Part shown: in pieces, positions 15,714 to 23,670 of the stretch
Numbering within the stretch: the stretch's first letter is position 1
Layout of the letters: each line of letters begins with the position of its first letter
Assembly (NCBI GenBank): GCA_023381995.1
Contig: JAMCVD010000065.1
Span: forward strand, 1-41,541
DNA length: 41,541 nucleotides
DNA from: Deltaproteobacteria bacterium
Lineage (GTDB): Bacteria > JAMCPX01
Direction of reading: 5' to 3'
Program-made: the position numbers and the translations under genes
Notes under the pieces: model-generated
Seen by the model: only the letters and a program-made list of their open reading frames with translations
Database searches by the model: none
Told to the model about the DNA's origin: nothing

Positions 15714-16856
15714 GTGCAGTTTGAACTGACGGACGAACAGAAGATGATACAGCAGACGGCGAGGGACTTCGCAGACGGCGTCATAAAGCCGAGGGCGAAG
15801 GATCTGGACCAGACCGGGGCGTTCCCTTCCGATATCGTGAAGAAGCTTGCGGAACTCGGCTTTATGGGAATCATGGTGCCTCCGGAATACGGGGGCTCCG
15901 GCCTGGACACAATATCGTATGTCCTTGCAATGGAGGAAATATCCTCCGCATGCGCAAGTACAGGCGTGATCATGTCAGTGAACAACTCCCTCGTGTGCGA
16001 CCCTCTCGCGAGGTTCGGCAGCGAAGAGCAGAAAAGGGAGTTCCTTACACCCCTTGCAAAGGGAGAAAAGCTCGGATGCTTCGCCCTCTCCGAGCCGAAC
16101 GCCGGCTCCGACGCCGCCCGGCAGCAGACAACGGCGGCCCAGGACGGAGACAGTTTCGTCATCAACGGTACCAAGAACTTCATAACGAACGGCAGAGAGG
16201 CCGATATCGCGATAGTGTTTGCCATGACCGATAAGGCGAAGGGACACAAGGGCATAAGCACATTCATTATACCAAGGGACACAAAAGGATTTTCCGTAAG
16301 CAGACTTGAGCACAAGCTCGGCATACGAGCGTCTTCGACCGCGCAGTTCGTCCTCGAGGACGTAAGGGTAGACAGGAGGAATATGCTTGCAAACATAGGA
16401 GACGGATTCAAGATCGCCATGTCCACGCTGGACGGCGGCAGGATCGGCATCGCGTCGCAGGCACTCGGGATAGCGAAGGCCGCGATGGAAGAATCGGTAG
16501 AGTTTGCAAAACAGAGGGAGGCGTTCGGACAGATCATACACAACTTCGAGGCAATCCAGTGGATGGTCGCAGACATGGCGACGAGGCTCGACGCCGCGAG
16601 GCTCCTCACCCTGAGGGCCGCATACCTGAAAGACAGGAAGGCAAGGTTCTCGAAAGAGGCAGCAATGGCAAAGCTGTTTGCGGCCGAGGCGGCCATGTGG
16701 ATAACCACGAAGGCGATACAGATACACGGGGGCTACGGGTATACGACAGACTATCCGGTCGAACGTCACTTCAGGGACGCAAAGATAACGGAGATATACG
16801 AGGGCACATCAGAGATCCAGAGGCTGGTCATTGCAACAAACATATTTAAGGAGTAA
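15714..16856 (+). CDS. Short-chain (butyryl-type) acyl-CoA dehydrogenase
   Basis: A 380-residue FAD enzyme of the normal acyl-CoA dehydrogenase length. It shows CFALSEPNAGSD (FAD/substrate contact), GTKNFITNG, and near the C-terminus the QIHGGYGYTTDYPVERHFRD region. The catalytic base is Glu363 in IYEGTSE, the short-chain position. The start is GTG at 15714 with AGGAG six bases upstream; an ATG at 15709 is in another frame and stops at once. It would oxidise butyryl-CoA or a similar acyl-CoA and pass electrons to ETF. No etfAB genes are in this window. Confidence 0.92.
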   Translation: MQFELTDEQKMIQQTARDFADGVIKPRAKDLDQTGAFPSDIVKKLAELGFMGIMVPPEYGGSGLDTISYVLAMEEISSACASTGVIMSVNNSLVCDPLARFGSEEQKREFLTPLAKGEKLGCFALSEPNAGSDAARQQTTAAQDGDSFVINGTKNFITNGREADIAIVFAMTDKAKGHKGISTFIIPRDTKGFSVSRLEHKLGIRASSTAQFVLEDVRVDRRNMLANIGDGFKIAMSTLDGGRIGIASQALGIAKAAMEESVEFAKQREAFGQIIHNFEAIQWMVADMATRLDAARLLTLRAAYLKDRKARFSKEAAMAKLFAAEAAMWITTKAIQIHGGYGYTTDYPVERHFRDAKITEIYEGTSEIQRLVIATNIFKE

Positions 16857-16857
16857 A

Positions 16858-18504
16858 ATGGGTCGCATGAAACAATACATTCTACCGAAGATTGCCGTGG
16901 CGCTGCTGCTCGCGACGGCCGCGGGGTGTGCGGCACCCCGGGAGACGCTAAAACCAACTCCCGCTCAACCAGTCCAGCAGCCGCAGCAGACGACATCATG
17001 CCTGAGCTGCACGTACATGCAGAAAGGGAGGTACGGCGATGTCATCAGGCTCCTATCGACGAGGACCGGACCGCTCGACTACAAAGACGCACTGAACCTC
17101 GGCACGGCGTACCTCATCTCCGGCTATACCAACAATGCCATCTACGTCTTCAAGTCGATGCTGGAGCAGTACCCACGGGACATCGCCGTCATGAACAACC
17201 TGTCGGTCGCTCTCTACACGAACGGGCTCCATGATGTGGGGAGCAGCATCATGCAGAACACAGCCATGCTCTCGGGCAATATCTACCCCATTGCATTCAA
17301 CCTCGCACAGATCGACACGTTCAACGACGAATACAGCAGTGCAGCGGCGTCCCTTGCCGGCATAGCCTCCCAGCCCATTTCGGACATCGGGTGGGGGGTC
17401 CTCTATCTCAAAAAGAAAGAATACGGGAAGGCGGTCTCAAGCCTCAGGAAGGCACTGGTCTCGTTCCCGGACAACCCCGCTGTCTATAGGGGCATCGGCA
17501 TGGCATACGCAGGCATGGGCCAGACGGTCCCTGCAATAAACAACCTCAAAAAGGCAGTGGAGCTGGACAGGTCCCTCATAGGTACCTTCATCCCGCTCTC
17601 GATGCTCCAGAACAGCGAGGGAAACAAAGGCCATGCAAAAAACAGCCTGTACAGGGGCATCGCTCGCGCAGAAAAGATAAAGGCAAACAATCTCTCCCTC
17701 TATGCCCACTACATGATAGAATTCATAAAGGCGATGTACCTGCAGGCCGACTTCGCCGACTCCATCCTGCTTATAAACAAGACGCTCCCCCAGATCCAGC
17801 CCCTGAACGACAAGGGCCTGAACGCCCGGATATACAATATCGCGGGAGACGACTATTACGCACTGAAGGCATTCGACAGGGCGGTACAGGCCTACTCTTA
17901 TGTTTTGGAATACAACCCGGACAACGAGCATGCCTACAAAGGCACCGCAAGCGCCTATCTCGACATGCCTGCCCTGCCAAACCAGCCACAGGAACAAGGC
18001 AAGATCGAGAACCTCCAGAAGGCCGTGGAAAATATAAAGAGGGCAATCTCCATAGACCCGAACGATGCAAGCGCCTTCATCATCGCCGGGAACATATACT
18101 ACGCCTACTCCCAGCATATAAGCGGCGAGCAGAGGACGGAGCAGTTCAACAATGCGATATTATCGTACACGAAGGCCAGCGCCCTATCTCCAGACGACTA
18201 CAGTGTCCAGCTCAAGCTCGGCGCACTCTACTACCTCGCGGACAAAGACAAAATGAGCATCCAGGCCCTCAACAACGCCCTCCGCAACGGGGCAAGCCCG
18301 GCAGAAGCCATGCCGCTGCTCGCCGGGGTGTACTACATATCCGGAAACTATGCAACGGCACTCAGCGAGTACGACCTGATCATAAAACAGTTCCCCTACT
18401 ACTGTCCGGCCTATACGGCGAAGGGCCTGATACTCATGAAAACAGGCAAGAAACAAGAGGCCGAATCAGTGCTCGGACAGTCCGACAGATGTAAGACGCG
18501 ATAA
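16858..18504 (+). CDS. TPR-repeat lipoprotein
   Basis: A 548-residue protein with an N-terminal lipoprotein signal ending ATAAGC (Cys24), then a proline/glutamine-rich linker with a CLSCTY motif. About ten or more tetratricopeptide-like units follow; examples are NPAVYRGIGMAYAGMGQTVPAINNLKKA and NEHAYKGTASAYLDM. It should lie in the periplasm, anchored to a membrane, and act as a protein-interaction scaffold. The ATG at 16858 has AAGGAG that overlaps the acyl-CoA dehydrogenase stop; a longer TTG start at 16831 is unlikely. Co-transcription with the beta-oxidation genes and with murI is probable from spacing, yet no shared function is evident. Confidence 0.82.
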   Translation: MGRMKQYILPKIAVALLLATAAGCAAPRETLKPTPAQPVQQPQQTTSCLSCTYMQKGRYGDVIRLLSTRTGPLDYKDALNLGTAYLISGYTNNAIYVFKSMLEQYPRDIAVMNNLSVALYTNGLHDVGSSIMQNTAMLSGNIYPIAFNLAQIDTFNDEYSSAAASLAGIASQPISDIGWGVLYLKKKEYGKAVSSLRKALVSFPDNPAVYRGIGMAYAGMGQTVPAINNLKKAVELDRSLIGTFIPLSMLQNSEGNKGHAKNSLYRGIARAEKIKANNLSLYAHYMIEFIKAMYLQADFADSILLINKTLPQIQPLNDKGLNARIYNIAGDDYYALKAFDRAVQAYSYVLEYNPDNEHAYKGTASAYLDMPALPNQPQEQGKIENLQKAVENIKRAISIDPNDASAFIIAGNIYYAYSQHISGEQRTEQFNNAILSYTKASALSPDDYSVQLKLGALYYLADKDKMSIQALNNALRNGASPAEAMPLLAGVYYISGNYATALSEYDLIIKQFPYYCPAYTAKGLILMKTGKKQEAESVLGQSDRCKTR

Positions 18505-18557
18505 GCCATCGACGGCAATACGGGGGAACGATTCTTTCGTATCGAAGGGCGTTAACG

Positions 18558-19403
18558 ATGAGGAACAAGGGTATCGGCATATTCGACTCGGGCGTCGGCG
18601 GACTGACCGTCCTCAAAGAGATCAGGAAGCTGTTGCCGGAGGAAGACATATTCTATCTCGGAGATACGGCGCGCGTACCGTACGGGAACAGATCCAGGGA
18701 CACGATCGTCAACTACTCCATCCAGAACACCGGCTTCCTCATAAAACAGGGCATCAAGCTGCTCGTCGTTGCCTGCAACACGTCATCATCGGTCGCTCTG
18801 GAGACACTGAGGCGCACCTTCACAGGGCTCCCGATCATCGGCGTCATAGAGCCGGGCTCCGAGCAGGCGGTCCACATGACGACAAACATGAGGATAGGGG
18901 TCATAGGGACAAGGGCGACCATCACGAGCGACTCATACAGGACGGCCATCAATCTGCTCGATAATGGTGTAAAGGTATTTCAGCAGGCATGCCCCCTGTT
19001 CGTGCCGATCGTCGAAGAAGGCATGCACAGAACGGCACTGGCAGGGGACGTCGCGGAATACTACCTCGCCCCGCTGAAAAGACACGGTATAGACACCATC
19101 ATACTGGGGTGCACACACTACCCGGCCCTCTCGCCTATAATAAAAACAGTCATGGGCAGCCGGGTGACACTGATCAATTCGGGTCAGGCCGTCGCCATAA
19201 AGACGTATGAATATCTATCCGGGCACGACCTGCTCAAAGATGGGGTACAGGGACCGGACGCCCGGGGGCGGTCGCCTGTGCGAGGGCACATGAGATTTTT
19301 CGTAACGGACGATCCCCCGCAATTCAAGAAGATAGGCAGGTTGCTTCTTTCGCGGGAAATTGATAGTAATGTACGTAAAGTGGTATTGGAAGATCATGAA
19401 TAA
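18558..19403 (+). CDS. murI: Glutamate racemase
   Basis: A 281-residue cofactor-independent racemase that makes D-glutamate for peptidoglycan in the cytoplasm. The N-terminal GIFDSGVGGLTVL, the first catalytic cysteine Cys73 in VACNTSS and the second Cys185 in LGCTHYP are all present, as is GDTARVPYG. A short polar insertion (GPDARGRSPVRG) near the C-terminus slightly lengthens the usual protein. AAGGGC is the ribosome site. The 3' end overlaps the next gene by eight bases, so the two are translated together. Confidence 0.95.
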   Translation: MRNKGIGIFDSGVGGLTVLKEIRKLLPEEDIFYLGDTARVPYGNRSRDTIVNYSIQNTGFLIKQGIKLLVVACNTSSSVALETLRRTFTGLPIIGVIEPGSEQAVHMTTNMRIGVIGTRATITSDSYRTAINLLDNGVKVFQQACPLFVPIVEEGMHRTALAGDVAEYYLAPLKRHGIDTIILGCTHYPALSPIIKTVMGSRVTLINSGQAVAIKTYEYLSGHDLLKDGVQGPDARGRSPVRGHMRFFVTDDPPQFKKIGRLLLSREIDSNVRKVVLEDHE

Positions 19404-19935
19404 AAGGCACAACATTACGATCACGCTCATCGGTCTCCTTCTCCTGGTGGCGATCGGCGCATATGTCGTCCACAGACTTTACACACGTCCTGTCCTGCCG
19501 CCAGTAAAACCAGTCTCGGCAGAACGGATCGTCACGCTGTATTTCTATGACCCTGATACGGACACCCTCAAGTCGGAACAGAGGATGGTCGCATCTTCAA
19601 CGGACATCGTCGATACATGCAGGACAATCGTATCTGAGCTCGAACGTGGATCGATGACAGGTCTCTCTCGGCCCATCCCCCCTGACGTAAAAGTGAACAG
19701 GGCCTCGTGGCGAAACAACGGCGTGCTCGTGATCGATCTGTCGGACAATCTCGTCAAAGAGACGCCCGAAGGCTCTTCCGCCGAGATCTCGGCCGTCTAT
19801 GCGATCGTCGACTCGATTGCAAAAAACATCGGTGGCGTCAATGCCGTACAGTTGACCGTCGACGGCAGGTCCCTCGAAACCCTTGAAACGCACATCGAGA
19901 TCGATCAGCCCATCGCTCCTGATTATACAAAATAA
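19396..19935 (+). CDS. GerMN-domain membrane-anchored protein
   Basis: A 179-residue protein with one N-terminal membrane helix (ITITLIGLLLLVAIGAYVV) and a short linker. A GerMN domain follows, from VTLYFYDPDTDTLKSEQR to VQLTVDGRSLETL, including LERG and VLVIDLSDNL. GerMN domains occur in sporulation/germination and cell-envelope proteins; with murI next to it an envelope role is likely. The ATG at 19396 has GGAAG in front and overlaps the murI stop; longer starts (TTG 19360, ATG 19369) are less likely. Confidence 0.78.
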   Translation: MNKRHNITITLIGLLLLVAIGAYVVHRLYTRPVLPPVKPVSAERIVTLYFYDPDTDTLKSEQRMVASSTDIVDTCRTIVSELERGSMTGLSRPIPPDVKVNRASWRNNGVLVIDLSDNLVKETPEGSSAEISAVYAIVDSIAKNIGGVNAVQLTVDGRSLETLETHIEIDQPIAPDYTK

Positions 19936-19952
19936 CGGACGGCCCAGCTCCC

Positions 19953-20784
19953 TTATCGAGCACCCTGTTCCAGGGAAGGCTTGCTGTATATAAGCCCGGT
20001 AAAGAGCTCTACACCTCTGGCAATTTCGAACGCCCTATCGAGGTTGGTGCTGTCATAGCCAGCGGGCAGGAGCCGTACCCAGCTTCTCAGGTTATCATAG
20101 AGATAGTTGACCTTGTCGAACGTCACGCACGGGCTCATGATGTGAATAAAAGAGAACCCCTTGTGCCGTATGCCCTCTTCAAACAATCTCTGCATCTCGT
20201 CGGGTGCGCCGGCGAACCCTCGTGCAACATATCCCGCACCGTATGATAGTGCGAGAAGTACAGGGTTCATTTTGGGATCCGGGTTTCCCATGGGATGTGA
20301 TCTCGTTATCTGGTGCTGCGGGGTCATGGGGCTTGTCTGCCCTTTTGTCAGTCCATAGATGGCATTGTCGAACAGAACGCATGTTATATCAGGATTTCTG
20401 CGTATCGTATGAGGCAGGTGGCCGGCCCCTATGCCGAGCCCGTCTCCATCGCCCACCAATGCAAGGACGGTGAGTTCCGGCCGTGCAAGCTTTGCCCCCG
20501 ATGCTACAGGGAGCGCCCTCCCATGAAGCGTATGCATACCGTATCCCCTCACGAAAAAACGGATACCTGCCCACACACCCTATGCCGGAAACAATGATGA
20601 GGTCCTTCGGCTTTACGCCGAGATTGCCCAACGCGTTGGTCAGCGCGGTCTCTATGCCGAAATAGCCACATCCTGGACACCAGGTCGGAAGCCTTTCGGA
20701 CCTATACTGGAGTACCCCCTTTTCCTTTACTTTCTGTATGTCCTCGTCCGGATAATATACTTCTGGTTTTACATATTGATCCAT
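19953..20784 (-). pseudogene. korB: 2-oxoacid:ferredoxin oxidoreductase beta subunit, frameshifted
   Basis: The first ~77 codons from 20784 read MDQYVKPEVYYPDEDIQ, with WCPGCGYFGIE and SGIGCVGRYPFF. The rest continues in the +1 frame as VRGYGMHTLHGRALPVASG, then the thiamine-diphosphate/Mg site VGDGDGLGIG and the FDN of the motif end. The two parts together give about 276 residues, the normal length. The break is at a run of six T (minus strand; A's at 20554-20559); one T fewer restores the frame exactly. This may be a sequencing error, a real inactivating change, or a slippage site. The subunit binds TPP and, with the alpha-gamma subunit, cleaves a 2-oxoacid such as 2-oxoglutarate. It is last in the operon. 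Confidence 0.85.
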
Positions 20785-20787
20785 AGG

Positions 20788-22644
20788 TTATTCCTTGAGC
20801 AGCCTGTTTATTTCGGCCTCTATCTCGTCATGGGTTATCGGCCTTGTTGCAACCTTGTTGAACCTTAAGAATTTTTGTTGAAAATGTATCGAAAGCCAGT
20901 TTGCAAACTGTCCCTGATAATTCAGTTCCGGCACCAGCACCTTTTCGCAGTCATCCAAAAATGCCTGGATTTCTTTTTCCTTGAGTGGATTTATCACGAT
21001 CAGCTTGAGCATTGCCACACTTTTGCCTTCCTTGAGAACACTATCGACAGCATCTGCAACTGCACCGGCTGTCGAGCCCCACGATATAACGCCAAGCTTT
21101 ACCCTGCCCTTTTGCCCGATCCTCTCCGGCGACGGAACATCATGGTCAAGGGCCGTTTTTATTTTTCTGAACCTTTTTTGCGTCATGACCGTATGAGAAT
21201 ACTCGTCGTAAACGGGTGTACCGTACTCATTCTGCTCAAGTCCGGAAACGACCTGATACCCGTTTTCCTGCCCCGGAAGTGACCGAGGCGATACACCGTC
21301 ATCCGTTATTTTCTGGCGGAGATACAGTTTCATATCTTCCTGTGACGGTAATTTGTTGCTGCCCTTTTTGTAATCCGGAAGGGGGTCGAGCTGAACATTT
21401 CTGACAGACAACGATAAAAACAGATCTATCAGGACTATAACAGGCATCTGGTATTTTTCCGCAAGATAAAATGCCTCTGCCGTCCATTGGTAGCACTCTT
21501 TCACGCTGGTCGGTGCTACGACGATCCTCGGCGTATCTCCGTTTCCTCCGAACAATGCATGGTTCAGATCCGATTGCTCCGTTTTTGTCGGCAGGCCCGT
21601 TGCAGGACCGCCCCGCTGGCTGTCGACGATGACAACAGGGGTCTCCGACATGACATTGTATCCGATAAACTCGGTCATGAGGCAGAAACCGGGTCCAGAG
21701 GTCGCGGTCATTGCCCGTACACCGGCAAATCCTGCGCCCGTTACATGCCCAATCGCAGAGATTTCATCCTCGGTCTGTACAACGGCACCGCCGTGTTTCG
21801 GCAATTCAGCGAACAAGACCTCCATGATCTTCGTTGCAGGGGTAATCGGATAGCCTGCATACAGCTTGCATCCCGCATCAATCGCAGCCTGTGCAACTGC
21901 CTTATTGCCGTCCATCAGCTTGTAGCCTTTCCTGTCCACGGACAACCGTTCAAAGCTGTAGGGATCAAGCTTGACGACATTCTCACGCACATAGTTGTAG
22001 CCTTCTTCGAATGCGGCAACAACGGAATCCACGCTCTTGTCCTTCTTCCCGAGCTTCGCAGTAAGGTTGCCGATAAATTCATTTTTCGGTATGTTGAACA
22101 ATGCGGCGACAGAGCCGAGGACAACGATGTTCCTCGATCGGGACTCATTCGTTGTTTTCTGGCTCAACTGGTAAAGAGGTACGCCGTAGAGATACATGCC
22201 GGGACCAAGATGACCTGCAATACTCACCTGCTCACTGGTAATCTCTTTCCATCCTTCTTCTTCGGTATAGACACCGGGCCCCAGATGGTGTTTATCTGTT
22301 TGCCCCTCGTCCTGCTGTAAAACCTCATAGGTAATATCACGCTGCCGGTTATCGAATATGACCACGCCTTCGTCATTTAAATTTTTCAATTGCTCGATTG
22401 CATACCGGTCATTCAACGATACGAGTATGTCCACCTTGCTGCTGAGGCTGAGCATGATCTCCCTCCCTGCCCTCATGTGTGCTACGGTTTTCCCGAAGCC
22501 CCGTATCTCCGCAGGATAGGCATCGAACGATATAACATGGTACCCGATATCGGAAAGGGTCTTGATCAGTATTTCACCTGCTGCAAGGGACCTGTCTCCC
22601 GAGCTGCCGCATATTTCGATTGTCAGGCTTCTTTTATATGTCAA
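20788..22644 (-). CDS. korA: 2-oxoacid:ferredoxin oxidoreductase, fused gamma-alpha subunit
   Basis: A 618-residue fusion. The N-terminal ~190 residues are the gamma domain (EICGSSGDRSLAAGEIL). From about residue 230 the alpha domain shows GCKLYAGYPITPATKIME, then TEDEISAIGHVTGAGFAGVR and the ATSGPGFCLMTE signature. The architecture matches KorA-type 2-oxoglutarate enzymes, although other 2-oxoacids cannot be excluded. It would form succinyl-CoA or another acyl-CoA, with electrons to ferredoxin. The start is TTG at 22644 with AAAGGA seven bases upstream, overlapping the preceding gene by 11 bases. The beta gene follows after three bases. Confidence 0.87.
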   Translation of the reverse strand: MTYKRSLTIEICGSSGDRSLAAGEILIKTLSDIGYHVISFDAYPAEIRGFGKTVAHMRAGREIMLSLSSKVDILVSLNDRYAIEQLKNLNDEGVVIFDNRQRDITYEVLQQDEGQTDKHHLGPGVYTEEEGWKEITSEQVSIAGHLGPGMYLYGVPLYQLSQKTTNESRSRNIVVLGSVAALFNIPKNEFIGNLTAKLGKKDKSVDSVVAAFEEGYNYVRENVVKLDPYSFERLSVDRKGYKLMDGNKAVAQAAIDAGCKLYAGYPITPATKIMEVLFAELPKHGGAVVQTEDEISAIGHVTGAGFAGVRAMTATSGPGFCLMTEFIGYNVMSETPVVIVDSQRGGPATGLPTKTEQSDLNHALFGGNGDTPRIVVAPTSVKECYQWTAEAFYLAEKYQMPVIVLIDLFLSLSVRNVQLDPLPDYKKGSNKLPSQEDMKLYLRQKITDDGVSPRSLPGQENGYQVVSGLEQNEYGTPVYDEYSHTVMTQKRFRKIKTALDHDVPSPERIGQKGRVKLGVISWGSTAGAVADAVDSVLKEGKSVAMLKLIVINPLKEKEIQAFLDDCEKVLVPELNYQGQFANWLSIHFQQKFLRFNKVATRPITHDEIEAEINRLLKE

Positions 22645-23668
22645 TTGAGAATCCTTTCCACCCGTAGGTAATGAAATCCTCGCCCTCGATCGTTATCTTG
22701 CCGGGCTCGGCAAGGCTCACGGCCCTTTTCTCATCGAGCATGTTCTTCGCGGATATGTTCCCGAGCATCTTTGCGTTGACCTCTCCCGTTGTCTGCCTGT
22801 AGTCCTTTAACTCGGGGTAATACACCGTCGCACACTCCCCTGCAGCCCAGATATCCTGTGCACTGGTATGCATGTATTCGTCTACAAGAATGCCCGTCTG
22901 GACATCGATACCGCTGCCATCGAGGAAATCTATGTTCGGAACCATACCCGAGGTAAGAAATGCAAGGTCTGTCTTTACGATCTTACCGTTTTTGGTCAAA
23001 ACGTTAAGCCTTGTACCGTCTTTTACAATCTCTGTCGTCATATCATCCGCAATGACTTCGATATGCTTCTTTTTCAGACATCCTATAAGCTTATCCTTTA
23101 CTGTTTCATCAAACTCAAGAGGCCAGAAATTATATTCATTCAGCACGAAAGTAACTGATTTTCCAAGCTTTAACATGGCCCCTGCAAGATGGAGTCCTAT
23201 GCAGTCCCCCCCAACCATCGTTACATGCCTGAATGTTCCAAGCTTTTCCCTGAGTTTCATTGCGTCAACGGCATCCGTAAATACGGTAAGCAGGCTTTTA
23301 TACCGTGAGAGGGATTCGGGTAATTTTGGTTTTGCACCTGATGCTATCAGCAATCTATCGTAATACACGCGTTCGTTATGCGAGAGAATAAGCTCGTGTT
23401 TGTCAGGAATAACCTTTGTAACGGTCTGATTCAGTCGTAATCTGATATTGTTATCCTTGTACCATGTATATGGATAAACATACAGAGATGTTATATCTTT
23501 TTTATCCAGCAGAAAAGTTGCGAGAAGACTGTGATCGAAGTAATGTGTCGGTTTAGTGGATATGATGACTATATCAGAACCGGGACTTCCTTTTCTCAGG
23601 GTCTCTGCAGCGCTGTTGCCTGCATGCCCGTCACCTATGATAACATACTTCAAGGATTTTTTCTGCAC
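22634..23668 (-). CDS. FAD-dependent pyridine-nucleotide oxidoreductase
   Basis: A 344-residue flavoprotein of the NADH-oxidase/nitrite-reductase FAD-domain type. The FAD loop is VIIGDGHAGNSAAETL, the NAD(P) loop is VTMVGGDCIGLHLAGAM, and the second FAD contact is DIWAAGECA. No redox disulfide or extra cluster is seen. The likely start is GTG at 23668, two bases after the stop of the GltD-like gene and with an AGAGG site. Wedged between a GltD-like flavoprotein and the Kor subunits, it probably connects ferredoxin or NAD(P)H to the complex, analogous to KorC proteins described with NADP-linked 2-oxoglutarate oxidoreductases. Confidence 0.8.
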   Translation of the reverse strand: MQKKSLKYVIIGDGHAGNSAAETLRKGSPGSDIVIISTKPTHYFDHSLLATFLLDKKDITSLYVYPYTWYKDNNIRLRLNQTVTKVIPDKHELILSHNERVYYDRLLIASGAKPKLPESLSRYKSLLTVFTDAVDAMKLREKLGTFRHVTMVGGDCIGLHLAGAMLKLGKSVTFVLNEYNFWPLEFDETVKDKLIGCLKKKHIEVIADDMTTEIVKDGTRLNVLTKNGKIVKTDLAFLTSGMVPNIDFLDGSGIDVQTGILVDEYMHTSAQDIWAAGECATVYYPELKDYRQTTGEVNAKMLGNISAKNMLDEKRAVSLAEPGKITIEGEDFITYGWKGFSIDI

Positions 23669-23670
23669 GT

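Noticed and set aside
15263-16708. Long minus-strand open frame of 481 codons
   Set aside because: It runs opposite the enoyl-CoA hydratase and acyl-CoA dehydrogenase genes and has a low-complexity Ser/Ala composition typical of a shadow frame.
20554-20559. Programmed frameshift in korB as a firm call
   Set aside because: There is a homopolymer but no internal ribosome site or RNA structure was seen, so error or mutation is at least as likely.
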